64,000 bases of DNA, taken from the NCBI GenBank assembly GCA_027186245.1, contig CP114492.1, positions 627,501-691,500 of the forward strand, read 5' to 3'. Each line of letters opens with the position of its first letter. Positions within the stretch are counted from its first letter, which is position 1. Of this stretch, positions 1 to 12,710 are shown one piece after another. The position numbers and the translations under genes are program-made. The stretch is from Coriaria nepalensis. Taxonomy: Eukaryota > Streptophyta > Magnoliopsida > Cucurbitales > Coriariaceae. A model generated the notes under the pieces. That model was not told the DNA's origin and searched no databases. It was given only the letters and a program-made list of their open reading frames with translations.

Positions 1-3000
1 ATGTTAGGTGTGCTCTCTAATTTGAAACCCCACATCAAACATTCACTTTTAGTTTGATTATAATCTGTCCCATGACTTCAACCCTTAATTCAAGTGCTCC
101 TTCTTCTTCCTAGGCAACCATGTCTTCTTTCTTGTCTTTTCGATCTTAACATGTATCCATATTGTTGTAAATAAAGTGCTTTAGTGCCAAAGTAGTGTTA
201 AAAATCAAAAACACATTCGAGGTTCTTTAATTAGCGTAATAAATTTCAGGTTAAGTTTCTATTATTTATCTTAAACGGAAATTTAAACGATTAATTTAAT
301 AAATATCTCAATATAATTAAAAATATTATTTTTAAAGATTTAGATATTACTAAAAATAATGCTACGTAGTATTATACTCAAGACACTTAACTAGTAATTA
401 ATGAACTTCAATGGATTTAGTAGTCAAAGACAAACTCATTTCATATTTTGGGTTTGAAAAATTAGAATTTGGTAATTATTAGAAGATATTTTATGACACA
501 ATTTTTGTCCCCTTATAAAATATGTTTTGAACTTTGGTCAATTATTTTCATGTTATGTGTTCTTTTGTAATATCGATATAAACAACGAATGTTGACATTC
601 AAAACGTGTTTCAAACACGAAAAGCATCTAAACTGATTTTTGAAATTCCTTTTAAATGACATTTTCTGGAATAAGTTTTAAAACTCGTCCCACACACAAA
701 ATGTATGGTCAAATACTCTTGTCGGCTACATGTGTTAAAAACAAAAACAAAAAAAAAAAACATGTTTTATAAACGATGGTCAAGAGGCAATGCTCTAAGT
801 GAGATCTATATGCTAAATGAGATTTGTAAATATGGAATCAAGCATCTTAGATAAGAGTTAGATGCTCACCATTTTTAGCATTTATATCCAATCTTTTAAC
901 CTAGCCCATTAGCATGCATTCATGTCGTTATCATATTCCCTCCATTAAATGCTCAATGTCTGCCATATCTCTCTAACTCTCCCATATACATCTATACACA
1001 TACAAAGGCCTAAGATCATTTGAATGTTGATGAACTCGCTAAATGCTAAATGAACTTGATGATTTGATAAGTCACAACGGTAATGATAATAACTGTTAAT
1101 GAGATTTATTTAATGACTAATACTTGTGATCATTAGACCTAAAATCATCACAATACAAATATATAAGATATCATATTTTGATATCTCTTTATATAAGTCA
1201 TAGCCAAAAGCCTACTAAAAGGGCGAACTATTGGGCATGATCTCAAATGTGTACAGTTTATAGGGTGGTAATATGGAATCCATCACTAAATCCGATGAGT
1301 GATGCACCTTATGCAACAAAGAATCTTTACAAAATAATATAGTTAGAAAATGAGTTTTCTATAAATCCATTGTCTCGTTTACATAAGGAATCACATGATT
1401 TATATGATCAGTCTTTTACGGTTTAACAGTTAAATTATATCATATGATAAATTAGGATATTAGTATGATGGAAGGATTAGTCTAGTACGGTAATAGTCAA
1501 TACGTGTTCTTTTTGGGGTTACTGGATCTTTGTAAAGGTTTCAAATACTTTTCATTACACGGAGACACATACACCTTGTTAAAGGCTAATATGTGTCTGA
1601 TGGTTTAAGTTGATTTGATCATAGATAATGATCATATTAACTGTTTGTTTTGAAAAAATATTTTCAAAGTTAAGCGGTTCAATCGTATAGAATGGATAAA
1701 ACTCACAAAGTGTTATGGGGCCCACCTTTCGTGTGAATAAATAACATATTGGGTTACACACATTATGAACTATTGGATCATTGGTTGGAGTTCTAATCTT
1801 AGACGAATTTAATTCGTTCTTAAAAAACTTAATTTAAAAAGTTAAATAATTAATTAGTTAATTTATTAAGTCTAAATCACACATGCACTACTAGTAGCAC
1901 AACTAAAATGTGATTTAGATTTAATTATTATTGAGTCAAAAAATAATTTTCGAGTCAAATAGAAGATTTGGTTGGATATTAAAGTGTTAATGAGCTTAAT
2001 CGAACCCTATAATCAGCCCAAAATAAAAGTTTAATCTTATCGAATAAAATTGAATTTTATTTTGGAATAAATTTTTATTTGTTTAGATTTCATAAATCAG
2101 AAAGCAAAATAATAAATAAAACATGACGTTTGGGATTACGTTTGTGTTTAAGAAGCCCATTTAGGCCTAAGGCATAAATCACTTGTTTATTTAAATAAAA
2201 AAAAGACGAAACTCTAAGACATGATTTCCTATTTGTGCCGCTCACTTAGAAAAGAGTGAGAGCTCTCTTCATCTTTCCTCTCTTTTCAAGAATACTTTAT
2301 TATTTTCTCTTAGAGATTGATCATATATGTGATGATGGATCAATCAAAATAAAACTATTGAGTTGAGGACAATGTGGATATTGATAGAGATTCAGTGACA
2401 ACTTCGGATACCTAGAGGAGCTACGGACGACGACAGATCTATAGCGTGACGTTTTGAATAGAATCTCATTCGAAAAATATATATTCTCACAACATATTCT
2501 AAATTTCCTAAAAAATTTATTCTCTCATGTTCTAACTTATCATCAAAGTGGTATCACCATAAATAATCTCTATGGTATTATTTTACTTTACATATGTTAA
2601 TTAGATCAATATACTGTTGAGGTTCGATAGTAGGCTTTTGGCATCAATAAAACATGAAGAAAAAAATTAGGTGTAAAAAAGTATATTTAATGAAACAAGA
2701 AAGGTGGAAATCAGAAATGTACCTGATTTGGTGAGATGTATATATGGGTCTTAGACGGGTGCCGGACGTGATGGTAACGGTTGACGATTGACTTCTGTAC
2801 ACGATTGACGATACTCATGCTCAGCTGCTCGAGCAACGGAATTTTCCAACAAGTTAAAAAAAAAAAAAAAAAAAATTTGATTCTAACCGCACGATTCCCT
2901 CTCTCTCTAATGTGATCTTGTCATAACTTGCTCTCTGTATGGTCCTTTTTCTCGTATTAACGCCTCCCTCCTCTGTAACAATCATTCTCCCTCCGTTTAC

Positions 3001-3330
3001 GTCCGGTACTTCTCAAACCAGCATCTTCTGCACGTGGCGGTACTTTATTCGTCGAGTGTTCGGCGCGACTGGACGACCCTCTTCGCTCTGCATAACGGCG
3101 CCGTCAAATCTCCCCGTTTGCAGATTCTCTTAACGGAGTTTTGGACCGCTACACGGGATAAAGAGAAGGGCCCATAAGAACCCAAACCCAATCCGAACCG
3201 TTCAACGGAGTCTTTCGTCATCAACATCTCCCTACCGTCTGTTGTAGTACGCACATTAACTCTCTCTCCCCTTTCTCCCCCTCTCTCTCTCTCTATAGCT
3301 GTGGAAGGACGAGAAGTTCTGAAGAGAGAG
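1..3330. other. AT-rich spacer upstream of the KRP gene
   Basis: No convincing gene is visible. The left part is AT-rich with scattered short reading frames that resemble nothing I know. An LTR-like stretch near 1.1-2.57 kb is listed separately. A 17-20 base poly-A run lies near 2857-2875. The last 400 bases are CT-rich and form the likely 5' leader of the CDK inhibitor gene. One reading frame at 2939-3133 lacks family features and is taken as chance. Confidence 0.6.
1100..2570. mobile_element. possible decayed LTR of a Ty1-copia-like retrotransposon
   Basis: The stretch has LTR-like features: a pyrimidine-rich and A-rich leader-like region (about 2220-2330), then a run ending in cttatcatcaaag followed by tggtatcacc near 2550-2560. 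In plant copia elements the LTR end is followed within a few bases by a primer-binding site matching initiator Met-tRNA that begins tggtatca. No gag or pol coding sequence and no second LTR are visible, so at most this is a solo or truncated remnant. The left border is a guess. An ordinary spacer with a chance tggtatca is the alternative. Confidence 0.3.
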
Positions 3331-4641
3331 ATGGTGAGGAAGTGCAGAGGAATAGCAGGAATTGCAGCCGTGATGGATGTCGCTAGCAGCATGAGAGTGA
3401 GGACTAGATCGTCACGTAGTAGAGCTGCAGCTTTGGCTATGGCGGCTAAAAGAAGGAAGGTACTAAGAAGTGGAGGAGAATTGAGCTTCTCGTCAGCGAA
3501 GGTTGTTCGACAGCGCCGTCGTCGGAGAATCGTGGAAATTATGCCGGAGAATTCTGTTTCATCGTTGAAAATGGAAGGAAGTGAGCTCAGCTCAGTACAT
3601 TGGAGTAGTACTACTTCGGCTGGGGACCGGTGCTCTAGTTCTAGCTCAGATCACGTTCCGGATGCTTCTTGCTGCTCAAGTAAAGGCTCCAGTGAGCTCG
3701 TAGAAGAGAGAATCGAGTTCTTAGATCTTCAGGTGAAAATTCAGTTTCGACTTCCAGCTGAGCTCTCTCTCTCTCTCTAAGCTCAGAACTCTTCACATTT
3801 CGGATCCGTGTCAGAATTTTTGTCTGTTTTGCAGAGTGAGCAGGGTGAACTTGAAGTTTCTGTGAATAATTGTGACCGGAGAAGGTTAGTGATACATAAT
3901 AAACTCTCTATGTTCTTTCATTTTCATTTCGATCTGAGACTTGTTCGAATTTCGCTTTCTCACTTAAATTGCTAAATTCAAAATTTAAAAATGCTGTACT
4001 GAATCTTTGACGCACAATAAAATCACGTCATTAATTCTTCGTTTCAAAATTATATCTGTCTCTTTCTCTTTCTCTTTCTCTTTCTCTTTCTCTTTCTTTC
4101 TCCATAAATAATTCATTCATTCGAATTTTGTGTGCATATGCTTAATCTTCGTGCACGCCGTTTTCTTTGCAGGAAAGAGAAGACGCCGCCTAGTAGGCTT
4201 CGAGCAGAGTCCGACGAGCTGGAGTCAACAGCAAGGGAGAGAGAGGCGAATTCTCACCGGAAATCACCGCCGGAAAAGATGCCTTCAGGCTCGGAGCTAC
4301 AAGAATTCTTCGCCGCTGCTGAAAAAGACATCCAGACACGTTTCAAGCAGAAGTAGGTCCAAAATTAGGCACTTAAACTGCAGACTGCAGTCCTTACTTT
4401 GCATTTTTCATCTATTTTTTCCGTTCAACTTTAAGAGAAAGAAAAAGTACACATACGACTTTCTAGCATCTCTTCATTTCTTTTTTCTCCCTCAAATTCT
4501 CAGCAACCAAACAGCGGGAAAATTGAATACACTAACCTAACCGAGTTTCAAAATTCTCTAAACAATCGCAGGTATAATTACGACGTCGTCAAGGACGTGC
4601 CCTTGGAAGGACGTTATGAATGGATTCGACTAAAGCCATGA
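3331..4641 (+). CDS. KRP: KIP-related cyclin-dependent kinase inhibitor (KRP/ICK)
   Basis: Four exons join in frame: 3331-3732, 3835-3884, 4173-4352 and 4572-4641, giving 233 residues. The protein begins MVRKCRG and has a basic, probably nuclear-targeting patch (KVVRQRRRRRIVEI) near residues 58-71. A low-complexity Ser-rich middle follows. The diagnostic CDK/cyclin-binding block is at residues 188-233, with SELQEFFAAAEKDI, then KYNYDVV and PLEGRYEWIRLKP at the very C terminus. Plant KRPs bind CDKA-cyclin D complexes in the nucleus and restrain entry into S phase or endocycles. Only this C-terminal block is strongly conserved, so the subtype is uncertain; the N terminus recalls KRP3/KRP4. All three introns have GT-AG borders. 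The 5' leader and intron 2 contain CT and TTTCTC repeats. Confidence 0.93.
4060..4102 (+). repeat. TTTCTC microsatellite in KRP intron 2
   Basis: Roughly seven tandem copies of a six-base TTTCTC unit lie just upstream of the third exon of the CDK inhibitor gene. Confidence 0.9.
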
Positions 4642-6421
4642 CCAGAATTGGAAGCAGAAGGAAACAGAAAATTAAGGCCAAAAGAAAACGTCATCCATCT
4701 AATATTTCCTTAGCTACATATAACCATTAATTTCAGTTCAAAGTACTCAATTCTCATCTTTTTTTACCTAGTCGTCTATCTCTCTCTCTCTCTCTCTCTC
4801 TCTCATCTCCGTTTTTTTGTCATTGTTTTCATTATTGTACAGAGCATGTAGTAGTACTGTAGTAGCAGCTACTCAGCTAGTAATAATAGTAGCAGTACGT
4901 GTTATACTGAAAAAGATGCTTCATTATTCTGTAAAAAAAAAAAAACCCAAAAAAACAAAAAAATTATTTCCATTTTTCCAGCCTCCCATATTTCGTGTCC
5001 GTTTCTCTCTGCCATTTTTCCACACTTTCCAAACCTGCCACACTTTCTCTTTCCCACTCTGCTTAGAAATGATTTCACTTTATTATCATCACTTCCTTCT
5101 TTTTCCTCCCTTGCTCGAAAGAAATGAACCTGCTCTCTTCCTTTTTTTCCCTTATATGAATATTATATTTATATATAAAAACAAAATGGGAGGAGTAAAA
5201 AATTGAAGAACGGAGGTGAATCGGTGATAAAATGTGTTTATTCTGTTGCTGCCTGTTGGGGATAAGTGGGGCAGGTGACAGTGTAATCTGCAGACACGTG
5301 TTAGGGGGATTCAGAATTCTGAATTATGAAGAAGCTGTTCGATCTTATCCCTTTGTTCTTTCGTCTTGACTCCAGGTACGTACAACAACTTTTTTTTTTT
5401 TTTATAATATTTTAAACCAAAATTTTTCTCAACTGTCTGAAAAAGATTCTTACAACCAAAATTATAATCATAAGAAGATATATAGATAAGAAGGATGCTA
5501 ATAGCCTTGTCTGTTTTCCAGGCTATCAGTATGAGAGAATAATCCTTAGAACACGCAAAAATATGGATCTATATTATCATTAGGCGCCAGATTTGAAAAT
5601 TGTGATCTTCATTTTTCCAAAATTAAAAGAAAAGGACAAGTATTTTCTTATTAAAATGTGTAGTTAGTACTAGTAGTCGACGACTAATAGGCAATAGGCA
5701 TTGTGTTTGACTGTTTGTCGTGTAGTGTAGCAGTAGTAGCCTAGTAATAGCTATTTGGGGAGAGAGTAAGGAAGGAAGCGTTGGTGTGTTAGACAAAAAA
5801 AAAAAAAAAAAAAAAATTTAAAGCACATGCAGTCAGAGAGATTCCCTTAGCGTGTGATTTTCTTTTCCATTTTTTCCATTTTCAGAGAGATTCCCTTGGT
5901 GTGCAAACACAATCATTGTAAAATGAATTTCTTTTCTCCTGCCATCTTCCCCTTTCTTTCCCTTCTTTGCTAGAGTTTCTCAAACATCATCCCAATTTCT
6001 CCCAACATTTTTTTACATATTTTTTTAAGAATGTATAATAATAAATTTTAACGGTATATATTAATTTTATATTATTATATTAATATTATATATATTTAAG
6101 TTAATTTATAAATTATAAAATTATTTATGATAAATTTTGATTATGATAATAATGATGATATATTATAATCTATCCAAAGTATTATTAATACTGTAGTATA
6201 GTCTAGTAGTATCCTGTTAAAACAACATCATTGTCGTTTTAGGATAAAAAGAATGTACGCATAAAGCGACATGTCGGTTGATTCAAAGAACTAATATAAT
6301 CCACATCTTTTTACCGCACCTAGTGAAACAGAGACCAAATCACTGAATCAGTCCGGCTCTGGTACTTTACCGACTAAACGACACCGTTGAAATTCCTCCC
6401 ACATGATATTACTGTATTATC
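4642..6421. other. convergent spacer between KRP and the At3g27390-like gene
   Basis: Both flanking genes end here. The left part is the likely KRP 3' UTR and contains a CT repeat (about 4779-4804) and A-rich runs. A 22-23 base poly-A tract lies near 5795-5816, and an AT-rich block of short repeats at about 6010-6180. Reading frames here (for example 4817-5206) are pyrimidine-rich chance frames. Nothing else is recognised. Confidence 0.6.
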
Positions 6422-9147
6422 CTACACCTCTTCAACCGGGTTTGCTGACGTCAGAGAACTAGATTCTGTGGATTTCTCTATGGAATATGCTATCAAATTC
6501 TTCACAACTTGCTTAAACATCCTTCTGTAAGTAGGGATCAGAGACATACTTCTCGCTATTCCTATCATCCTGAATTTTTTTATTTTTTTTATTTTTAAAA
6601 ATCCTAAAATCAGACAATCATCAAAATATTGATTCCAAGATTAAGTTAATTAGGAACATGGTGCAATTAAAAGTGCATATGAACATTACCTTCTACTAAT
6701 CCCTTGCATTTGGGCAGCCCGGAGGGAATCTTCGGGCATCAAAGCGCCATTATCCCAAGATCCAATCCGGTCCATATTATTTCCGAAAAGAACGACTTTC
6801 TCCAAGAACCTCAGTTCACCTTCACCCAAACTAATGGCCTTAATTTGATCCTTTAGAACCAATATAGGGCTAAAGAACCAGTCCAAGAGCTTGTCTTTGG
6901 GCCTATTGAAATGGGTTACTTCTACACCATCAAGCATCACTAAACCGTCCGAGTTAGCTTTGATCGAGTAGATAAGAGTATGCAATGTCGAATAAGAAGG
7001 CAACCCGGATGTAATAATGGAGGCTTCTTCCTTGTCGTTCCTCGCCTTCAACCATTCATGGAGATCCGATAGTGTTATGGCATTAGCATCCAATAGCTCC
7101 TTGCCTCTCGTTTCCAATGACTTCATCATGCCTCCCCATATCTTTCACATTTTCAAAGACATATATCCCCATAAGTTTTGTGAAATTATAATAGAGACTT
7201 CTTTGTTTCAAAAAATAACTAATAAATAATAAATAATAGAGACTTCTAGAAATTGAAATTTACTAAATTTTTGACTCGAACTGATCTTTCAAATATTGCT
7301 TGATAAAATTATCAGTTAAACCTAATCAAAATAGAGTTTAGAGTTTATCCAAACTCCAATTAGGCAAACTAGGCTCAAGTATAACTATGTATCGCCCATA
7401 TATTATAGAAATTTTCAATTAACAACCTCATTTTTTTTAAAAATTAGACAATTAAACCAAAAAATTCTGATATTGGTTTTCATATGGCCGAAAAGGATCG
7501 AGTTGAAAATATAAGTACACTACCTGCACCACTTTGACTTCTTTTATGGCTTCTCTGACAGATCGAGAGTGAGCCATGCTTGGTACAAGCATTGCTGGTG
7601 CTTCCGTATGAACCGAACCGATTTTGCTTCTACCCCCAACCGAACCTTCCGATGATTGAGTTAACCTTTTCTTTCTGTACTCCGGCCTGGCTGTGGATAA
7701 CGTTCGAATTACTTCTACCGTTAAAAATTCAATAACTGAAGAAAATAAAATGATGATGAAACTTAAAATAAAACATTTTACTTTGGAAAAATGGTCCCCT
7801 CCCGAAGATATAGCCAATCATTCGTGTACTCATCAAATTCGGCAACCATTGCAATCACATAAGCTAAGCCTCTCAAGAAAGATCTTTCCTTCAATCACAG
7901 AAACATGTTTTTACATAAGAGTTGAGTAACTAGAAATATATATAGATAAATAACAAAGTTGTTACATATCATAAATATAGTTACCTGGTATACTATAACG
8001 GGAGCGTATATTCCGACACAAATGCTCGAAAAAATTGCTAAGACAACACTTGCAATGACAACAATGGGCCAAGTAATGATTGCCAAACCGGCGATCGGAA
8101 CACAAGCAGTTTCAAGGAAGGGACCTTCTCGGCTAATTAGATCATGGATTAACCGGAACCAGCCTTTGAACAACATGTAGGGACTCTTTACAATTGCGAT
8201 TCCGGTAAATAGTGTAATCTCCAATGCTAGGCCCACTAGTCCGACTATGATACATGCCGGCACATGGATTAACCTGCATTATTCCGGTATATATATCAGT
8301 CTTAAAGAATCTACCCAATAGTTAAGACCAAGTCAAAATACCACTTTATACATATATATGCTCATACCTTAGTGTTTGATTATCGTTTGAAGCGGGAGAT
8401 TGTCTAAGCTCCTTCAAGAAAACCGGGTATGAATGATAACATAAATCAGCAAAATCCCGAACAACCGTACAACTTCCTTTTACAGTACCCCATGTTCCAT
8501 CCTTGTTACAGGTTCACATATAATGAGCTTGCTTTTGAATTAAAAACTTGATTATATTCTTATTAGAAATTGAGCTTAGTTTTATTACCAGGATGCAGTG
8601 TAGAAATTTCTTAAACTCGTCGCCATGTCGAAAAGCCTCGAAAGTGGAGATCCAAGGAGTGAAGAATCCATAGCCCACTCCAACAAGAACACTACCAGCA
8701 ATGCTTACACCCAACCACAAGCCAAATAATGCAGGCAAAGCAAACATTATAGCAACCTTAAGTGCTATGTCACATCTATCTGTCCTGAAAAAATTTTCCC
8801 AAAATTTGTTTAGAAATTTTGAAATCATTACGAAATTTAGGAAAGAATTATGTAGTACTTACTTTGAAAGAGAGTAATATGTCCAGTAAACATGAGCAGG
8901 GAACAAACCCAGAATTACTCCAATATTTCCGACAATTAAGATCAGACCAGCAATAGGACCCACAACTATACCTGTCCAAAAAAAAAACATCATGAAAATT
9001 GAAAACTGATGATGATAGATAATTATGATGATCAGGAAATGAACATAACCAACCTTTAAGAGCACCCAGAAAGAGGGCAGAGCAGAATGCAAAAACAACA
9101 TAGCTTACTTTCAGACAACACTGCATCGATTGTGAGAAGAAATCCAT
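6422..9147 (-). CDS. uncharacterised polytopic membrane protein, At3g27390 family
   Basis: Nine exons join in frame (9147-9054, 8971-8863, 8784-8589, 8501-8368, 8273-7985, 7888-7782, 7686-7524, 7141-6690, 6569-6422) into 563 residues. Hydrophobic segments lie near residues 13-31, 33-55, 75-100 and 180-275. The signature SPYMLFKGW followed by HDLISREGPFLET lies in exon 5. A soluble C-terminal half follows, with GLPSYS and NRPKDKLLDWFFSP in exon 8. The same order of blocks occurs in Arabidopsis At3g27390, At4g37030 and related proteins, whose function is not known to me. Multiple membrane spans are inferred from hydrophobicity. Exon 7 may instead use an acceptor four bases upstream, but only the chosen one keeps the KPEYR frame. 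Confidence 0.9.
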
Positions 9148-10174
9148 TTTGTCTACAACTTAAGCAAGATTGATAATGGATTGTAATAAGATCATAGATT
9201 GAAATTAAAAACAAAGATTGGCCCAGAAAAAAAATAATAATAATAAGAAGAGGGTCTTATGAAAAAATTTGTTCAAAGTACTAGAAGCATGAAAAAAGTC
9301 AAACCCAAGACAAGAGAAGAAATAACTGATTAGACAGACGTGTAATATTTGAAGGCGATGAAGAAGAAGAAGAAGAAGAAGAAGAAAATAGGGAGGACTT
9401 GTAATGCAAGAAATTATGAAGAAAGTCGTAAGAGGAGGATTTGAATACTGAAGAATTCATATTCGTTAGCCAGATCAGCTCATAATTGATAAAAAAAAAT
9501 ATTAAAAAAAAAAGGACGAGACAAGAAGAAGAGGAAGAAGATTAAGATTGGACGTGACGTATCAACTGACATTTATTGTGTTAACCATGATTTATTACTA
9601 ACCATAGTTAAGAATTTTCAATACATGTATGGCTTAATTTAGTTTTATTGCATATAATCGAATATAGAATATTCAAAATAAGATAACATGTAATTTCTTG
9701 TAATACTACATGTAGTTCGGATAAAACGATGTGTAGTTTTTCCAATATTAGAGCTACACTGCTGACAAGCAAATTACTTGAACAAGTTAGAAACAAATTA
9801 CAACTGGACTATAAAATGGTACACGAGTAACACGACAATGGTTAATCTTGAAGAAAAAAAAAAAAAACCAATCCCCCACAATTAATTAAATTTACCCAAA
9901 CCTCTACCAAATTTTAAGAAAATTAATTAATCACCCCTCCGTTACTCTCTCTTGCATGTCAGTCCATACATCCACCATCTTCTTCAACAAATAACTCCTC
10001 TACAAAAAGTACCACCTTTACCTACTTCCATCTCCTAGAGGAACTTCTCTCCCCTTCATTCAAATCTTCCTGCCAAAAAAGAAACCATCTTAGATTATAA
10101 AATCCAAATGCCCTATTAAAAAATATAATGGAAAAAAGAATAATAATACTAATAATAATAAATTAATCTTCTAA
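9148..10174. other. promoter-side spacer of the At3g27390-like gene
   Basis: This holds the 5' flank of the membrane-protein gene to the left and the 3' flank of the small regulator-like gene to the right. A GAA trinucleotide run lies at 9361-9386. The rest is AT-rich without a supported gene. Confidence 0.6.
9361..9386. repeat. GAA trinucleotide microsatellite
   Basis: About nine uninterrupted AAG/GAA units, in the 5' flank or leader of the gene on the minus strand. Confidence 0.9.
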
Positions 10175-10594
10175 TTAAGTACTTATTTGTGAAGGTTTAG
10201 TCTTCTTCAAGCCCAAGAGGCCTTTCCACTTGGGGACTGATCTAGTGGGTGAGACCTTATGATGATCATCATCATCATCAACATCATTAAGAAGCTCATC
10301 TCTTAATGTTCTTTGCAACAAAATTTCATTACTATTAGGAACAATGTTCTTGCTATGGCTGTATTTGAAAGGCAAGAGTCTTCCTTTGAAGAAAAGCTCA
10401 TCAGCACCACTCATCATAGATCTGTTGCTGGACACTGAAAATTCAAAATCTGATGATGATGAGGTGGACGATGAATTTCTGATGATCACTTCTTGCTTCA
10501 TGCCTTGATATTGGGTATCACCAAAACCATTGGAGAAGGAGATTCTAGGGTCAATCTGCTCTGAGTTATACATCTCTAACTGCATGCCATGCAT
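10175..10594 (-). CDS. small membrane-associated-kinase-regulator-like protein
   Basis: A single exon encodes 139 residues, starting MHGMQLEMYNSEQIDPRISF. The central stretch has a Ser-rich run, then FEFSVSSNRSMMSGADELFF and KGRLLPFKYS. This FEF...ADELFxxGxLLPF pattern is shared by MAKR-like and DUF1645-like plant proteins, including, as I recall, At5g66800. A run of acidic and His residues (DDDDDHH) and a basic tail (PKWKGLLGLKKTKPS) follow. There is no signal peptide or membrane span. The protein is shorter than typical MAKR proteins and lacks an obvious BRI1-interaction tail. Function is therefore inferred only from family resemblance. A TATA box sits 66 bases upstream of the start codon, and a CAA repeat lies in the leader. 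Confidence 0.75.
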   Translation of the reverse strand: MHGMQLEMYNSEQIDPRISFSNGFGDTQYQGMKQEVIIRNSSSTSSSSDFEFSVSSNRSMMSGADELFFKGRLLPFKYSHSKNIVPNSNEILLQRTLRDELLNDVDDDDDHHKVSPTRSVPKWKGLLGLKKTKPSQIST

Positions 10595-12710
10595 TCAACA
10601 ACAACAACAACAAGAAAGAGAAGAAGAAGGGAGTGAGAGTGAACTTGTTGCAGTGTTGATATTTATAGTTAAAATTGATTAGGCAGCAAACTTGTCAAAC
10701 TGATACTAAAAAATGGGTGATTAATTATATTAATGTGATGTTAATGTCAAAGGCATGGTGGGGTTGACCTTGGAGAGGTAAGAGAGTAATTAATGAAGTT
10801 GCTAGGAAGCTCTATTTATATATTACTTTCCTCCTCCATCACCTTGAGATTCTATGACTATCCTACCATTAGTTTGTTTTCTTTGTCTTCTCCCTACGCA
10901 CTCTCATCAATGGTGGGGGGGCGAAAGGAAGGTGCTAAGAACTTGCATTCTGTAAAACTAGGTAAAGATTATTATATATTACGAGACTTTTTAACACACT
11001 CTTCGAGAAGAAATCAAGTTTCTCCTCCAATGAATGTTACTAATATAACATTATATATATGAGTTAAAGAAATGAAAAATAGAAATATAAAAAGTAACAT
11101 AATATAATTAATAAAATTGAGATATATATATATTTTTTTTATATCATTTAAAATTTTAATAAATTTATTATGATATATTATTTTTATTATTATTATTGAC
11201 TTTTTTTTTCTTTTTTTTTATTTTATTTTTTAATTAGGCAGATTTAAGATTTTCTTCTAAATTGGATTCATATAAGAATTTTTCCGTAAATTTAAAGGCA
11301 GAGTCAAATAAAAATTTGGTATTTTTAATTAACAAAAATCTAAGAATTCATTTACTAAAATTTAATAATTTTTAAGCTAATATTTTTGTAATTTTCATAA
11401 AATTAAGGGTGATTAATACCTCATTATCTATCCTTCCGTCCCATACTATAATATATCATTAATAGGAGTAGAAATTTTATCTTCACTATACAATTAGGCT
11501 AAAAAACCTATATATATATATTGTTAATAGTATTAGCTGTATCCAGCATGTATAGCTCATGATTCTCCTCCCTTCGAACATGAATGCAGAGATGAGGGTG
11601 GGGGTGGTTTTAGAGTTGACCAATCTTTGACCCACTTAATCTCTAGCCAGCTAAGAATGATCTGGCAACTCCCTTACTCGTCGTTTAGGCCACACGTGCC
11701 TAGGATTGACCTTTATTTCAGTAATCACAATCTTAAGTAATCACAATCTTAAGAATATTTAGGACAAGAATCCAAACACTAATAATGTATCGGACTCACC
11801 CCATTCTTCTTTAGACACGCGTCATATGAATAGATACGGTCTATGGTTAAAAGAAATTTACGATAATTATTTTGATATATAGTTGGCTTATTTTTATAAA
11901 AAATAATTATATATATATGAATTTCACATTTAATCAGTTCTTTAAAATACTTGATACTATATATTAAGATTTTAAGAGGTGAGTTTGAATTTCTATCACT
12001 AGACAAATTTATCACTTAACAATTTCATATATAACCGTATGATATAATTTAGCTACTGTACAAAAATTCGAAGCATAACCCCTTATTTAACTGCAATCAA
12101 ATCAAATTGCATATACAAACAACACCCTATACTGCGGGTAGGCTCCATTGATATCTCTTTAGAGAAACTCAATTGGGTTGATTTCATTGATGAGTTCATG
12201 GATTTGTTCTTGCTCCACAATCTTGATTTTAAACAAAAGAAGCATTAACAGATTTATGTATAAATAGAGAGTTGTCTTGATGATTCCTTTTTGTGTTTTT
12301 TTTTTTTATTTTATACAGAAGGTGTAGGTATCAGAGTTTCTCCCTTTAAGCATTAGAATATTCTTCATTTCTAAAAGGAGAGAATGTAATTGGTCGTAAG
12401 TGTCCTTTATTCCTAGTCGTTTTCCGGAACGCCAAACAACTTGGCAAAGATTCATTCTCCATGTTCAATATTTTGACAGAAGAAACATGTGAGAAAGAGA
12501 AGTGGCTTTATTACGTGCGAGTCGCTGATTCCATAGCTAGTTGGGTCGGCAAGAATGCTGAGTAAGCATGTAGATCAAATGAACTCAAGTTGATAATAAT
12601 GAAATAGGTTACAATACACAAGTTATATCAATTTGTTTGATTGACTACAATTACACAAATTGATTATGATTCTAAAAACCGAGGTCGATCCCAGACAAAT
12701 TCGTTCGTTG
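10595..12710. other. spacer between the regulator-like gene and centrin
   Basis: The left end is the promoter of the small minus-strand gene; the right end is the centrin 3' flank. The middle (about 11040-11520) is extremely AT-rich. No coding sequence, RNA gene or clear repeat family was recognised; reading frames at 10793-11062 and 11779-12015 look like chance. Confidence 0.6.
10660..10667 (-). promoter_or_regulatory. TATA box of the regulator-like gene
   Basis: TATAAATA on the minus strand, 66 bases upstream of the start codon at 10594, a reasonable position for a short leader. Confidence 0.55.

Noticed and set aside
4130..4540. 136-codon plus frame overlapping KRP exon 3
   Set aside because: It is the shifted-frame shadow of the true exon, which is proven by the KRP C-terminal motif.
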